Source: Rhodobacter sp. CACIA14H1 (GTDB taxonomy: Bacteria; Pseudomonadota; Alphaproteobacteria; Rhodobacterales; Rhodobacteraceae). From it: DNA of 38,400 nucleotides. A program made the position numbers and the translations under genes. The DNA lies in assembly GCA_000500915.1 (NCBI GenBank), contig AYNO01000013.1, positions 1-38,400 on the forward strand, in the 5' to 3' direction. How positions within the stretch are numbered: position 1 is the first letter of the stretch; every line of letters starts with the position of its first letter. The notes beneath the pieces are model-generated. The model was not told the origin of the DNA. It ran no database searches and worked only from the letters and a program-made list of their open reading frames with translations. Shown here one piece after another: positions 21,052 through 30,590 of this stretch.

Positions 21052-22337
21052 TCAGGGCAGGACCTGCTCCCGCTCCACCAGCAGCTTGTCCACCCGCCGC
21101 CCGTCAAGGTCCACCACCTCGATCCGCCAGCCGCCCAGGCTTACATGCGACCCCGTCTCCGGCAGGCGGCCCATGGCATCGATCACCAGCCCCGCCACCG
21201 TCTCGTAATCGCGGTCGGGCGGCAGGGTCAGGCCGATCCGGTCCGCGAATTCGTCCGCCGGCATCCACCCCGCCACCAGCAGCGACCCGTCCCCGCGCTC
21301 CACCACCTTGCTCTCGCCGTCGCCGTCATCCGCAAAGGCCCCGGTTATCGCCTCCAGCACGTCCATCGGCGTGACGATCCCCTCGAAATGGCCGTATTCG
21401 TCATGTACCAGCACCATGTTAGCCGGCGCACCCCGCAGCGCCTCGATCACGTCCAGCGCCGCCATCCCGTCGCGCACGACCGGCGCGGGAATGACCAGCG
21501 ACCGCAGGTCCACCCCGTCCCCCGCGACCGGCGATCCAGGAAGTCCCGCGATGCCAGGACCCCGATGATGTTGTCCATCCCGCCGTCCCGCACCGGCAAC
21601 AGCGACCGGTTCGTTTCGCGGAACCGCCGGACGACCTGCGCGGGGCTGTCGCTCACATCGACCAGATCCACCTCGTGGCGCGGCGTCATCAGTCCGCGCG
21701 CCGTGCGGTCGGCAACCCGCATCACGCCTGCGATCATCTCGGTCTCGGCCTCGTCCATCACACCGGCCGACTGCGCCTCGGCAATGACGAAACGCACTTC
21801 CTCGTCCGTCATGGTCCGGTCCGCATCGCCGGACTGGCCCAGCAGGAACAGCACCGCCTTCCCCGACCGGTCCAGCAGCCAGACCAGCGGCGCCGCCGCC
21901 ACCGCGATGCCCTGCAACAGCGGCGCGATGCGCACCGCCGCTGCCTCGGGCGACCGCAGCGCGATCTGTTTCGGCACCAGCTCTCCGAAGACCAGCGCCA
22001 CATAGGTGATCAGGACGACCACGCCCCCCACCCCGACCGCCCGCGCCAAATCCGCGCCCATCCCCGCCGCCTCCAGCGCCGCCGCCGCCCGCAGGCCCAG
22101 CGTCGCCCCCGAAACGGCGCCCGACAGCACCCCCACCAGCGTGATCCCGATCTGGACCGACGACAGGAACCGCCCCGGTTCCTCGGCCAGCCGCAACGCG
22201 ATCCGCGCCCCGCGGCTGCCATTCTCGGCCATCACCCGCAGCCGCGCCTCCCGCGATGACACGATGGCAAGCTCGGACATCGCCAGCACGCCATTGACCA
22301 GGGTCAGCGCGAGGACGATCAGGATTTCAACGAACAC
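21052..22337 (-). pseudogene. CNNM (DUF21)/CBS/CorC_HlyC-like transporter-family protein, split by one frameshift
   Basis: N-terminal ORF 21447..22337 (MFVEILIVLALTLVNGVLAMSELAIVSSREARL, DUF21-type TM region plus CBS) and C-terminal ORF 21052..21513 (MVLVHDEYGHFEGIVTPMDVLEAITG, CorC domain) in different frames; one extra C in run 21519-21523 joins them as DRRSRGDGVDLRSLVIPAPVV. Confidence 0.82.
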
Positions 22338-22466
22338 GGGGGGCCCAGACCTTTCCGGAGACAGGCCGCAGATATGGCGGCACCGCGCCCCCGGTTCAAG
22401 CCGGATCCGCCGCGCTGGAACCCGCTGCAGCGCGTGCTAGTTTTCCCGGGCGAAGCGGAGAATGGC

Positions 22467-23954
22467 ATGACGCGCTGGCTTGTGGCGGCAATCGCATCGG
22501 CGCTGGTCGCCCTGTCGGTCTGGCAACTGGAACGGCCCCGCGCCGGGCTGGCGATCACACCGCTGGCCATCGCGGACGGCCCCCCCGCCACCCTGTTCCA
22601 CCTGCGCGGTGCCGTGCCCGCGCCGGTCGTCGTCATCGCCCATGGCTTTGCCGGGTCGCGGCAGCTCATGGAACCCTTCGCCCTGACGCTCGCCCGCGCG
22701 GGCTACACCGTCGTCACCTTCGACGCGCTGGGCCATGGCCGCAACCCGCGCCCCATGTCCGGCGACGTCACCTCGGTCGATGGCACCACAAGGCTGATGG
22801 TGGACGAACTCCGCACCGTCGCCCGCGCCGCGCTCGCCCTGCCGCAGGCCGACGGACGGCTGGCCTATCTGGGCCACTCCATGGCCTCCGACCTTGTCAT
22901 CCGCGCCGCACAGGATGCACCGGAGGCCAGCGCCGTCATTGCCGTCTCCATGTTCTCGCAGGCCATCACGCCCGACAGCCCCCCGAACCTCCTCGTCATC
23001 CCCGGCGAATGGGAAACCCGCCTGCGGCAAGAGGGCCTCCGCGCCCTCCGCCTCACCGACCCCGCCGCCAGCGAAGGCGACAGCGTGGGCGACATGGCGC
23101 AGGGCACCGCCCGCCGCGTGGTGGTCGCCCCGTCGGTGGAACATGTCGGCGTCCTCTATTCCGCCACCGCCCGCCGCGCCGCCACGGACTGGCTCAACAC
23201 CGCCCTCGGGCGCGACCTGCCCCCGCAGACCGATGCGCGGGGCGGCTGGATCCTCCTCCTGCTCGCCTCCGTCACCGCACTGGGCTGGCCCCTGACCGCG
23301 CTCCTGCCGCAAGGGCAGGGCCGGCGCAGCCCCATCCCCGCCCGCAGCTTCCGGACCGCCACCCTTGCCCCCGCGATCCTGACCCCCCTGCTCCTCGCCC
23401 CCTTCGACACGCGCTTCCTGCCTGTGCTGGTGGCCGACTACCTCGCCCTCCACTTCGCGCTCTACGGCGCCCTCACGCTGGCCCTCCTCCATCGCGCCGA
23501 CCGCCTGACCGGCCAGTTCCCCGCCCGGGTCGCGGTCCTGTCCCTCGCCCCCGCGATCTTTGGCATCCTGATCCTCGGCACCGCGCTCGACCGCTACGTC
23601 GCCTCCTTCGTCCCCGATGCCGGACGCGCGGTCATAATCCTCGCCCTCGCGCTCGGGACCGTCCCCTTCTTCCTCGCCGACGCCCTGCTGACCGAAGGCG
23701 GCCGCGCCTCCGTCCTGCGCACCCTTGCCGCACGTGGCGCCTTCCTCGGCTCGCTCGTCGCCGCCGTTGCGCTGGATTTCGACCGGCTGATGTTCCTCCT
23801 CATCATCCTGCCGGTGATCCTGCTGTTCTTCCTCCTCTTCGGTACGCTGGCCGGCTGGATCGGGCGCCGCACCGGCCTTCCCGCCATCGCGGGCCTCGGC
23901 TTCGGCCTGACTCTGGCCTGGGCGCTGGGCGTGACCTTCCCGCTCTTTGCCTGA
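22467..23954 (+). CDS. Alpha/beta hydrolase with C-terminal multi-TM domain
   Basis: VVIAHGFAGSRQLMEPFALTLARAGYTVVTFDALGHG, YLGHSMASDL nucleophile elbow; hydrophobic C-terminal half. Confidence 0.75.
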   Translation: MTRWLVAAIASALVALSVWQLERPRAGLAITPLAIADGPPATLFHLRGAVPAPVVVIAHGFAGSRQLMEPFALTLARAGYTVVTFDALGHGRNPRPMSGDVTSVDGTTRLMVDELRTVARAALALPQADGRLAYLGHSMASDLVIRAAQDAPEASAVIAVSMFSQAITPDSPPNLLVIPGEWETRLRQEGLRALRLTDPAASEGDSVGDMAQGTARRVVVAPSVEHVGVLYSATARRAATDWLNTALGRDLPPQTDARGGWILLLLASVTALGWPLTALLPQGQGRRSPIPARSFRTATLAPAILTPLLLAPFDTRFLPVLVADYLALHFALYGALTLALLHRADRLTGQFPARVAVLSLAPAIFGILILGTALDRYVASFVPDAGRAVIILALALGTVPFFLADALLTEGGRASVLRTLAARGAFLGSLVAAVALDFDRLMFLLIILPVILLFFLLFGTLAGWIGRRTGLPAIAGLGFGLTLAWALGVTFPLFA

Positions 23955-23997
23955 CCGCACCGCCTCCACCACGGACACCACACAGGCCCCATTTTCC

Positions 23998-24065
23998 GTC
24001 TCCAAATATCCACAGGGGGTGAATTGCCCCGCCTGCGGGGCAAGAGGGGGCGCGTGCGCCCCCTG
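23998..24065 (-). repeat. Double hairpin with inverted ATATTTGGAGA-type element upstream of the sox-like operon
   Basis: tctccaaatatccacaggggg then ttgccccgc-ct-gcggggcaa and gggggcgc-gt-gcgccccc hairpins. Confidence 0.5.
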
Positions 24066-24230
24066 ACGGCGGAGCCGGAGCGGATGCGGAGGCGACAGCA
24101 AAGCCATGCGGGCGGCACGCCCGCGCCGCTGGAGTCATGTCGGTTCCAAAAGACCCGATGGCGGAAATGAAAGACCCTTTTCCGCCCCCAAGGCGCATAT
24201 TCCCCACGATAACAAACCGGGGAACCGACC

Positions 24231-25481
24231 ATGCGCTATTCCGGCTTCCGCGTGATTGCCGAGGCACTCACAGGCCACAAGGGGTGGAAACCCGCATGGC
24301 GCGACCCCGAACCGCAGGCCTCCTACGACTACATCATCGTGGGCGGCGGCGGCCACGGCCTCGCCACCGCCTATTACCTCGCCAAGGAATTCCGTCAGGC
24401 CCGCATCGCCGTGCTGGAAAAGGGCTATCTCGGCGGCGGGAACGTGGGGCGCAACACCACCATCATCCGCTCCAATTACCTGCTCGACGGGAACGAACCC
24501 TTCTACGAATTCTCGCTGAAACTCTGGGAAGGGCTGGAACAGGACTTCAACTACAACGCGATGGTGTCCCAGCGCGGCATCATCAACCTCTACCACACCG
24601 ACGCGCAGCGCGACGCCTATACCCGTCGCGGCAATGCCATGATCCTGCACGGGGCCGATGCGGAACTCCTGAACCGCGATCAGGTCCGCGCGATGTATCC
24701 CTTCCTCAACTTCGACAACGCCCGCTTCCCCATCAAGGGCGCGCTGATGCAGCGGCGCGGCGGCACCGTCCGCCATGACGCCGTCGCTTGGGGCTATGCC
24801 CGTGGGGCCGACCAGCGCGGCGTGGACCTGATCCAGAACTGCGAAGTCACCGGCATCCGCACCGAAGGCGGCCGCGTCACCGGCGTCGAAACCACCCGCG
24901 GCTTCATCGGCGCAGGGAAGGTCGGCGTCGCCGTCGCAGGCTCCTCCTCCAAGGTCATGTCCCATGTGAACATGCGCCTGCCGATGGAATCCCACGTCCT
25001 TCAGGCCTTCGTCTCCGAAGGTCTCAAACCGCTGATCGACGGCGTCATGACCTATGGCGCAGGGCACTTCTACGTCAGCCAGTCCGACAAGGGCGGCCTC
25101 GTCTTCGGCGGCGACATCGACGGCTACAACTCCTACGCCCAGCGCGGCAACATGCCGGTGGTCGAAGACGTGGCCGAAGGCGGCATGTCCCTCATGCCCA
25201 TGATCGGCCGCGCCCGCCTCCTGCGCACATGGGGCGGCATCATGGACATGTCGATGGACGGGTCACCCATCATCGACAAGACCCATATCGACGGCCTCTA
25301 TTTCAACGGCGGCTGGTGCTATGGCGGCTTCAAGGCCACCCCCGCCTCCGGCTGGTGCTTCGCGCATCTGCTGGCCACCGACAAACCCCATCCCACCGCC
25401 ACCGCCTACCGCTTCGATCGCTTCCGCAAGGGGCTGATGATCGACGAAAAAGGGCAGGGCGCGCAGCCCAACCTGCACTGA
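24231..25481 (+). CDS. mgdA: Sarcosine oxidase beta-like FAD subunit; probable N-methylglutamate dehydrogenase subunit A
   Basis: SoxB-like: YDYIIVGGGGHGLATAYYLAKEF, GGNVGRNTTIIRSNYL, GGTVRHDAVAWGYARGADQRGVDLIQNCEVTG, GGWCYGGFKATPASG; context with mgsABC/gmaS. Confidence 0.88.
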   Translation: MRYSGFRVIAEALTGHKGWKPAWRDPEPQASYDYIIVGGGGHGLATAYYLAKEFRQARIAVLEKGYLGGGNVGRNTTIIRSNYLLDGNEPFYEFSLKLWEGLEQDFNYNAMVSQRGIINLYHTDAQRDAYTRRGNAMILHGADAELLNRDQVRAMYPFLNFDNARFPIKGALMQRRGGTVRHDAVAWGYARGADQRGVDLIQNCEVTGIRTEGGRVTGVETTRGFIGAGKVGVAVAGSSSKVMSHVNMRLPMESHVLQAFVSEGLKPLIDGVMTYGAGHFYVSQSDKGGLVFGGDIDGYNSYAQRGNMPVVEDVAEGGMSLMPMIGRARLLRTWGGIMDMSMDGSPIIDKTHIDGLYFNGGWCYGGFKATPASGWCFAHLLATDKPHPTATAYRFDRFRKGLMIDEKGQGAQPNLH

Positions 25482-25493
25482 GAGGGCCGAGCC

Positions 25494-25793
25494 ATGATCA
25501 TCAACCACCCCCTCCTCGGCCCCCGCGACGCGCAGGAATTCACCTATCTCGGCGACGCCGCCCTGATCGACCGCCCGGACGGCCTGTCCTTCCCTGACGC
25601 CAACGCCGCGCAGGACGCCTTCCACGACTACCTCTATCTCCGCGACAACCCCGCAGGCGAACACCGTGAACTCTGGTTCCACGAACAGGGCGACCGCTCA
25701 TGGCTGGTCGTCACCCGCAACACCGTGACGCACGAGATCACGAAGGTCGAACTCGCCCGCGATGTGGCACGCGCAAAGGGGCGCAGCAAATGA
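25494..25793 (+). CDS. mgdB: Sarcosine oxidase delta-like subunit; probable MgdB
   Basis: MIINHPLLGPRDAQEFTYLGDA...DYLYLRDNPAGEHRELWFHEQGDRSWLVVTRNTVTHEI matches SoxD layout. Confidence 0.87.
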   Translation: MIINHPLLGPRDAQEFTYLGDAALIDRPDGLSFPDANAAQDAFHDYLYLRDNPAGEHRELWFHEQGDRSWLVVTRNTVTHEITKVELARDVARAKGRSK

Positions 25794-28741
25794 CGCAAGA
25801 GAACCGCATCAAGGGCGGCCAGATCGACCGCAGCAGGACGCTCCGCTTCACCTTCGACGGCCACCCCTATACCGGCCATCCCGGCGACACGCTGGCCTCC
25901 GCCCTGCTGGCCAACGGCGTCCGCCTGATGGGCCGCAGCTTCAAATACCACCGCCCGCGCGGCCCGATCTCGGCCGGGTCCGAAGAACCCAACGCCATCG
26001 TGGAACTCCGCTCCGGCGCAAGGCAGGAACCCAACACCCGCGCCACCGTGGCCGAGCTTTTCGACGGTCTGGAAGCCAACAGCCAGAACCGCTTCCCCTC
26101 GCTCAAATTCGACCTGATGGGAATCAACGACCGCCTCTCGCCCTTCTTCGCGGCAGGCTTCTACTACAAGACCTTCATGTGGCCCGCGTCGTTCTGGGAG
26201 AAGATCTACGAACCCATCATCCGCCGCGCCGCGGGCCTCGGCTCGCTGACCCGTCAGGATGATCCCGACGACTACGACAAGGGCTTCCTCCACTGCGACA
26301 TCCTCATCATCGGCGCTGGCCCCGCAGGCCTGATGGCCGCCCTGACCGCAGGCCGCGCCGGCGCCCGCGTCATCCTCGCGGATGAGGATTTCCGCATGGG
26401 CGGCCGCCTGAACGCCGAAACGCTGACCATCGGCAACCATTCCGGCGCCGACTGGGCCGAAGACACCGTCCGCACCCTGTCCCAGATGCCCAACGTCCGC
26501 CTGATGACCCGCACCACGGTCGTGGGCGCGATGGACCACGGCATCTACGCCGCCGTCGAACGCGTCTCCGACCACCTGCCCGTGCCAGCCGCAGGCAAAC
26601 CCCGCCAGATCCTCTGGCGCATCTACTCGGCCCACGCGATCCTCGCCGCAGGCGCCATCGAGCGCCCCATCGCCTTCGAAAACAACGACCGCCCCGGCAT
26701 TCTGCTGGCGGGCGCGCTCCGCACTTACGCCAACCGCTATGCCGTCGCCGTCGGCGACCGCGTCGCCGTCTTCACCAACAACGACGACGGCCTGCGCACC
26801 GCCACGGACCTTCAGGCCAAGGGCATCGACATCGCCGCCGTCATCGACACGCGGCAGGAAGGCGAACTCCTCTCCGGCATCCGCCACCTGAAAGGCGCAC
26901 AGGTGATCGACACCGCAGGCCGCCTCGGCCTGAAATCCGTCACCATCCGCCACGCCAACGGCAAGACGGAAACCCTGCCGGTCAATGCACTCGGCGTCTC
27001 CGGCGGCTGGAACCCGAACCTCAACATCGCCAGCCACCACCGCGGCCGTCCCGTCTGGAACGAAGGCATCGCCGCCTTCACCCCGCCCACCGACGGCCCC
27101 GCCAACCTGACCGCCGCAGGCGCGGCAGCAGGTGCGATGTCCACCCACGCCGCCCTGCAAACCGGTGCCGCCCAAGCCAACGCCGCCCTCACGGCGCTGG
27201 GCCTGCCAACCCACAGCCCCGACCTGCCAAAGGCCGAAGACGCCCCCGTGAACATCACCCCCTTCTGGTATGTCCACGAAGGCAAGGGCCGGGCATGGAT
27301 CGACCAGCAGAACGACGTCACGGTCAAGGACGTCAAACTGGCGAAGCAGGAAAACTTCACCTCCGTCGAACACCTGAAACGCTACACCACGCTGGGCATG
27401 GCGACGGATCAGGGCAAGACCGGCAACATCCTCGGCCTTGCCATCATGGCCGAACTGACGGGCCGCTCCATCCCCCAGACCGGCACCACCATCTACCGCC
27501 CGCCCTACACCCCCGTCGCCATGGGCACCCTCGCGGGCCGCTCCCGTGGTCACGAATTCAAACCCACCCGCCTGACCCCGTCGCACAAATGGGCCAGCGA
27601 ACAGGGCGCCGTCTTCGTCGAAGTCGGCATGTGGCTCCGCGCCCAGTGGTTCCCCAAGGCGGGCGAAACCACTTGGCGCCAGTCGGTGGACCGCGAGGTG
27701 CTGCAAACCCGCGCCTCCGTCGGCATCTGCGACGTCACGACCCTCGGCAAGATCGACATACAGGGCCGCGACGCAGGCGCCTTCCTCGACAAGGTCTATG
27801 CCAACACCTTCTCCACCCTTCCCGTCGGCAAGGTCCGTTACGGCCTCATGCTGCGCGAAGACGGGATCGTGATGGATGACGGCACCACCGCCCGCATGGG
27901 CGAAAACGAATGGGTGATGACGACGACGACCGCCAACGCCGTCCCGGTCTTCCGCCACCTCGAATACGTCCGCCAGTGCCTCTATCCGGACATGGACGTG
28001 CAACTGATCTCCACGACCGAAGCCTGGGCGCAATTCTCCGTCGCCGGACCCAACGCCCGCAGACTGCTGCAGAAGATCGTGGATCAGGACATTTCCGACA
28101 CGGCCTTCCCCTACATGGCCTGCGGAAACATCACCGTCGCAGGCGGCCTCCGCGCCCGCCTCTTCCGCATCTCCTTCTCGGGCGAACTGGCCTATGAAAT
28201 CGCCGTCCCCACCCGCTACGGCGACGCCATGATCCGCGAGTTGATGAAGCAGGGCGAGGAATTCGGCGCCGTCGCCTATGGCACGGAATCCCTCGGCGTC
28301 ATGCGCGTCGAAAAGGGCCATGTCGCGGGCAACGAGTTGAACGGCCAGACCACCGCACTCAACATGGGCCTCGGCAAGATGGTGTCGAAGAAGAAGGACG
28401 CCATCGGCATGGTCCTGTCGCAGCGCGAAGGGCTGACGGCCGAGGACGGCCTCCGCCTCGTCGGCGTCAAACCCGTGGACCCGTCAAAGCCCCTCACCGC
28501 AGGCTCCCACTTCCTCGACATCGGCGCGGCGCCCGTGGCGGCGAACGATGGCGGCTGGCTCACCTCCGTCGTCTATTCCCCCCACCTCGGCTCCTCCATC
28601 GCGCTGGGCTACCTGAAGAACGGCCAGACCCGCATCGGCCAGAGGATGCGTGCCGTGAACCTGCTCGCCAAGACAGAGGTGGAGGTGGAAATCGTCTCCC
28701 CCCACTTCTTCGACCCGGAAGGAGAACGCCTCCGTGGCTGA
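25790..28741 (+). CDS. mgdC: Sarcosine oxidase alpha-like subunit (FAD/NAD plus GcvT-like folate domain); probable MgdC
   Basis: SFKYHRPRGPISAGSEEPNAIVEL, ILIIGAGPAGLMAALTAGRAGARV, C-terminal GcvT-like FSVAGPNARRLLQKI. Confidence 0.9.
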   Translation: MTQENRIKGGQIDRSRTLRFTFDGHPYTGHPGDTLASALLANGVRLMGRSFKYHRPRGPISAGSEEPNAIVELRSGARQEPNTRATVAELFDGLEANSQNRFPSLKFDLMGINDRLSPFFAAGFYYKTFMWPASFWEKIYEPIIRRAAGLGSLTRQDDPDDYDKGFLHCDILIIGAGPAGLMAALTAGRAGARVILADEDFRMGGRLNAETLTIGNHSGADWAEDTVRTLSQMPNVRLMTRTTVVGAMDHGIYAAVERVSDHLPVPAAGKPRQILWRIYSAHAILAAGAIERPIAFENNDRPGILLAGALRTYANRYAVAVGDRVAVFTNNDDGLRTATDLQAKGIDIAAVIDTRQEGELLSGIRHLKGAQVIDTAGRLGLKSVTIRHANGKTETLPVNALGVSGGWNPNLNIASHHRGRPVWNEGIAAFTPPTDGPANLTAAGAAAGAMSTHAALQTGAAQANAALTALGLPTHSPDLPKAEDAPVNITPFWYVHEGKGRAWIDQQNDVTVKDVKLAKQENFTSVEHLKRYTTLGMATDQGKTGNILGLAIMAELTGRSIPQTGTTIYRPPYTPVAMGTLAGRSRGHEFKPTRLTPSHKWASEQGAVFVEVGMWLRAQWFPKAGETTWRQSVDREVLQTRASVGICDVTTLGKIDIQGRDAGAFLDKVYANTFSTLPVGKVRYGLMLREDGIVMDDGTTARMGENEWVMTTTTANAVPVFRHLEYVRQCLYPDMDVQLISTTEAWAQFSVAGPNARRLLQKIVDQDISDTAFPYMACGNITVAGGLRARLFRISFSGELAYEIAVPTRYGDAMIRELMKQGEEFGAVAYGTESLGVMRVEKGHVAGNELNGQTTALNMGLGKMVSKKKDAIGMVLSQREGLTAEDGLRLVGVKPVDPSKPLTAGSHFLDIGAAPVAANDGGWLTSVVYSPHLGSSIALGYLKNGQTRIGQRMRAVNLLAKTEVEVEIVSPHFFDPEGERLRG

Positions 28742-29300
28742 CCACCGCTTCAAACCCGTCACGCCGCTGGGCCATGACGCGCCCCATTCCGTCACCCTCG
28801 GCCCCGTGACCATCACGGAAGTCGTGGATACGGCGCTGGCCTCCCTCGCCGCCCGCCTGGGCGAAGCCAAGGCCACGGCCGACATCGCGGAAACGGCAGG
28901 CATCCCCCTGCCGCCCCCCGGCAAGGCCGCGAAGGGCGCAACCTACGGTGCCTTCTGGCTGTCGCCCGACATGTGGATGGTCGAAGCCCCCTTCGCCACG
29001 CATGAAGACATCACCGCCGTCCTGAAACCCCATTTCGGCGAAGCCGCCAGCATCACCGAACAGACCGACGCATGGGCGCGGTTCGACGTGACGGGCGCCG
29101 ACCTGCCCGCGATGTTCGAACGGCTGTGCAACTTCGACCTCCGCGCCAACGGCCCGGGATCGGCCACGCGGACGGTGATCGAACACCTCGGCTGTTACGT
29201 GGTCATCCGCGCCGAAGGCCACCTGTCCGTCATCGGCCCCCGCTCCTCGGCGGCCTCCCTGTTCCACGCGCTGGAAACGGCGGCGCGGTCGGCGTTCTGA
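28734..29300 (+). CDS. mgdD: Sarcosine oxidase gamma-like subunit; probable MgdD
   Basis: GTG start overlapping the alpha subunit; AWARFDVTGADLPAMFERLCNFDLR typical of SoxG. Confidence 0.84.
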   Translation: MADHRFKPVTPLGHDAPHSVTLGPVTITEVVDTALASLAARLGEAKATADIAETAGIPLPPPGKAAKGATYGAFWLSPDMWMVEAPFATHEDITAVLKPHFGEAASITEQTDAWARFDVTGADLPAMFERLCNFDLRANGPGSATRTVIEHLGCYVVIRAEGHLSVIGPRSSAASLFHALETAARSAF

Positions 29301-29308
29301 TCCCCTTC

Positions 29309-29476
29309 AAGCGCAACGGCAGGTTCCGGACCGTGGCCCAAAGCCACGGTCCGCGCACGTCCCGCCCCACCGGGACGTGCGCCACAGGCGCCCGCCCCGG
29401 CGTGACGCGCGCGGCCCTACCGGCGGAGTGTCGAAACGTGCCACTGGCACCTTTCGCCACTCCTTGCACGTAGGGC
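29309..29476. repeat. Multi-hairpin intergenic repeat, copy 1
   Basis: Stem I cggaccgtggc-ccaaa-gccacggtccg; stem II gcgcacgtcccg-ccccac-cgggacgtgcgc; 39-nt imperfect hairpin 29425-29463 enclosed by gccctac(29414)/gtagggc(29470). First 132 nt align ungapped to 38269-38400. Confidence 0.85.
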
Positions 29477-29667
29477 GGGGTTTCCTGCGCCAAGAACGTC
29501 GCCACCGCCGATCCTTACCAACCCCTCACCCCACCGCCCGCTGCGTGCTGACAGTTTGCGGTACACATCGCGGCACAACGCTCTGCACAGTCGGTTTTGC
29601 CGACTTGCCCGGGTCCCGCCTTTCCCTATAGTGAAAAACAATTCGCGTATGTTCACTGAGGGACTTT

Positions 29668-30333
29668 ATGGAAGACCTCGATTCCGCCGCCGAAGCCACG
29701 CTTCCCAAGTCCAAACCCGCCTTTTCGCAGGACCCGCACCGCGTCCGCGAACTGGCCGAACGCAATCTGGAAATGGCCATCGGCCGCTCCGTCCGCGCCT
29801 TCCGCCGCCAGCAGGGGATGACGGTGGCCGACCTCTCCTCCGTCACCGGCCTGTCGATCGGGATGCTGTCGAAGATCGAGAACGGCATCACCTCGCCCTC
29901 GCTCACCACCCTGCAAATCCTGTCGCACGCCTTCTCCACCCCCATCACATCCTTCTTCCGCGGCTACGAAGAAAAGCGGGAAGTTCAACATGTTAAGGCG
30001 GGCGAGCACCTCGAAATCGAACGCCGCGGCACCCGCGCCGGGCACCAGTACCACCTCCTTGGCCATATCGGATCGAATAGCTCGGGCGTGGTGGTGGAAC
30101 CCTACCTGATCACGCTGACCACCGAATCCGACACCTTCCCCACGTTCCAGCACGAAGGCATCGAACTGCTGTTCATGCTGGAGGGAGAGGTGAAGTACCG
30201 CCACGGCGACCAGCTCTTCCACCTGCAACCGGGCGACAGCCTGCTCTTCGACGCCGATGCCCAGCACGGGCCGGAAGTCCATGTCAAACTCCCCGCCCGC
30301 TACCTGTCGATCATCTGCTACCCTCAGGCCTGA
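29668..30333 (+). CDS. XRE-family HTH regulator with C-terminal cupin domain
   Basis: VRAFRRQQGMTVADLSSVTGLSIGMLSKIENGITSPSLTTLQILSHAF HTH; cupin FQHEGIELLFMLEGEVKYRHGDQLFHLQPGDSLLFDADAQHGP. Confidence 0.92.
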   Translation: MEDLDSAAEATLPKSKPAFSQDPHRVRELAERNLEMAIGRSVRAFRRQQGMTVADLSSVTGLSIGMLSKIENGITSPSLTTLQILSHAFSTPITSFFRGYEEKREVQHVKAGEHLEIERRGTRAGHQYHLLGHIGSNSSGVVVEPYLITLTTESDTFPTFQHEGIELLFMLEGEVKYRHGDQLFHLQPGDSLLFDADAQHGPEVHVKLPARYLSIICYPQA

Positions 30334-30590
30334 TGCCGCCACACCTCGTACCGGATCCGCCCGATCCGGTAGGCATCCAGAATCGACATCGCCCAGACGA
30401 ACAACCCGCCCGCATACTTGCCCACGGCCGACACGCCGGGCGCGGCGGTGGTGGCGGTGAATGCACCCAGAAGTATCATGAAAAACAGGAAGATAAGCCC
30501 CCGCACCGGCTGGCGGCTGGCCACGTGACCGACCCCCGGCAACACCACGGCAAGGGCCATGACGGCCCAGGGATGCAGCGGTTTCCTCAT
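30324..30590 (-). CDS. Small membrane protein, 88 aa
   Basis: MRKPLHPWAVMALAVVLPGVGHVASRQPVRGLIFLFFMILLGAF; overlaps the upstream gene by 4 nt. Confidence 0.72.
   Translation of the reverse strand: MRKPLHPWAVMALAVVLPGVGHVASRQPVRGLIFLFFMILLGAFTATTAAPGVSAVGKYAGGLFVWAMSILDAYRIGRIRYEVWRHQA

Noticed and set aside
25634-28321. 895-aa minus-strand ORF opposite the sarcosine-oxidase alpha-like gene
   Set aside because: Antisense artefact of GC-rich codon usage; the plus-strand frame shows FAD and GcvT domain motifs.
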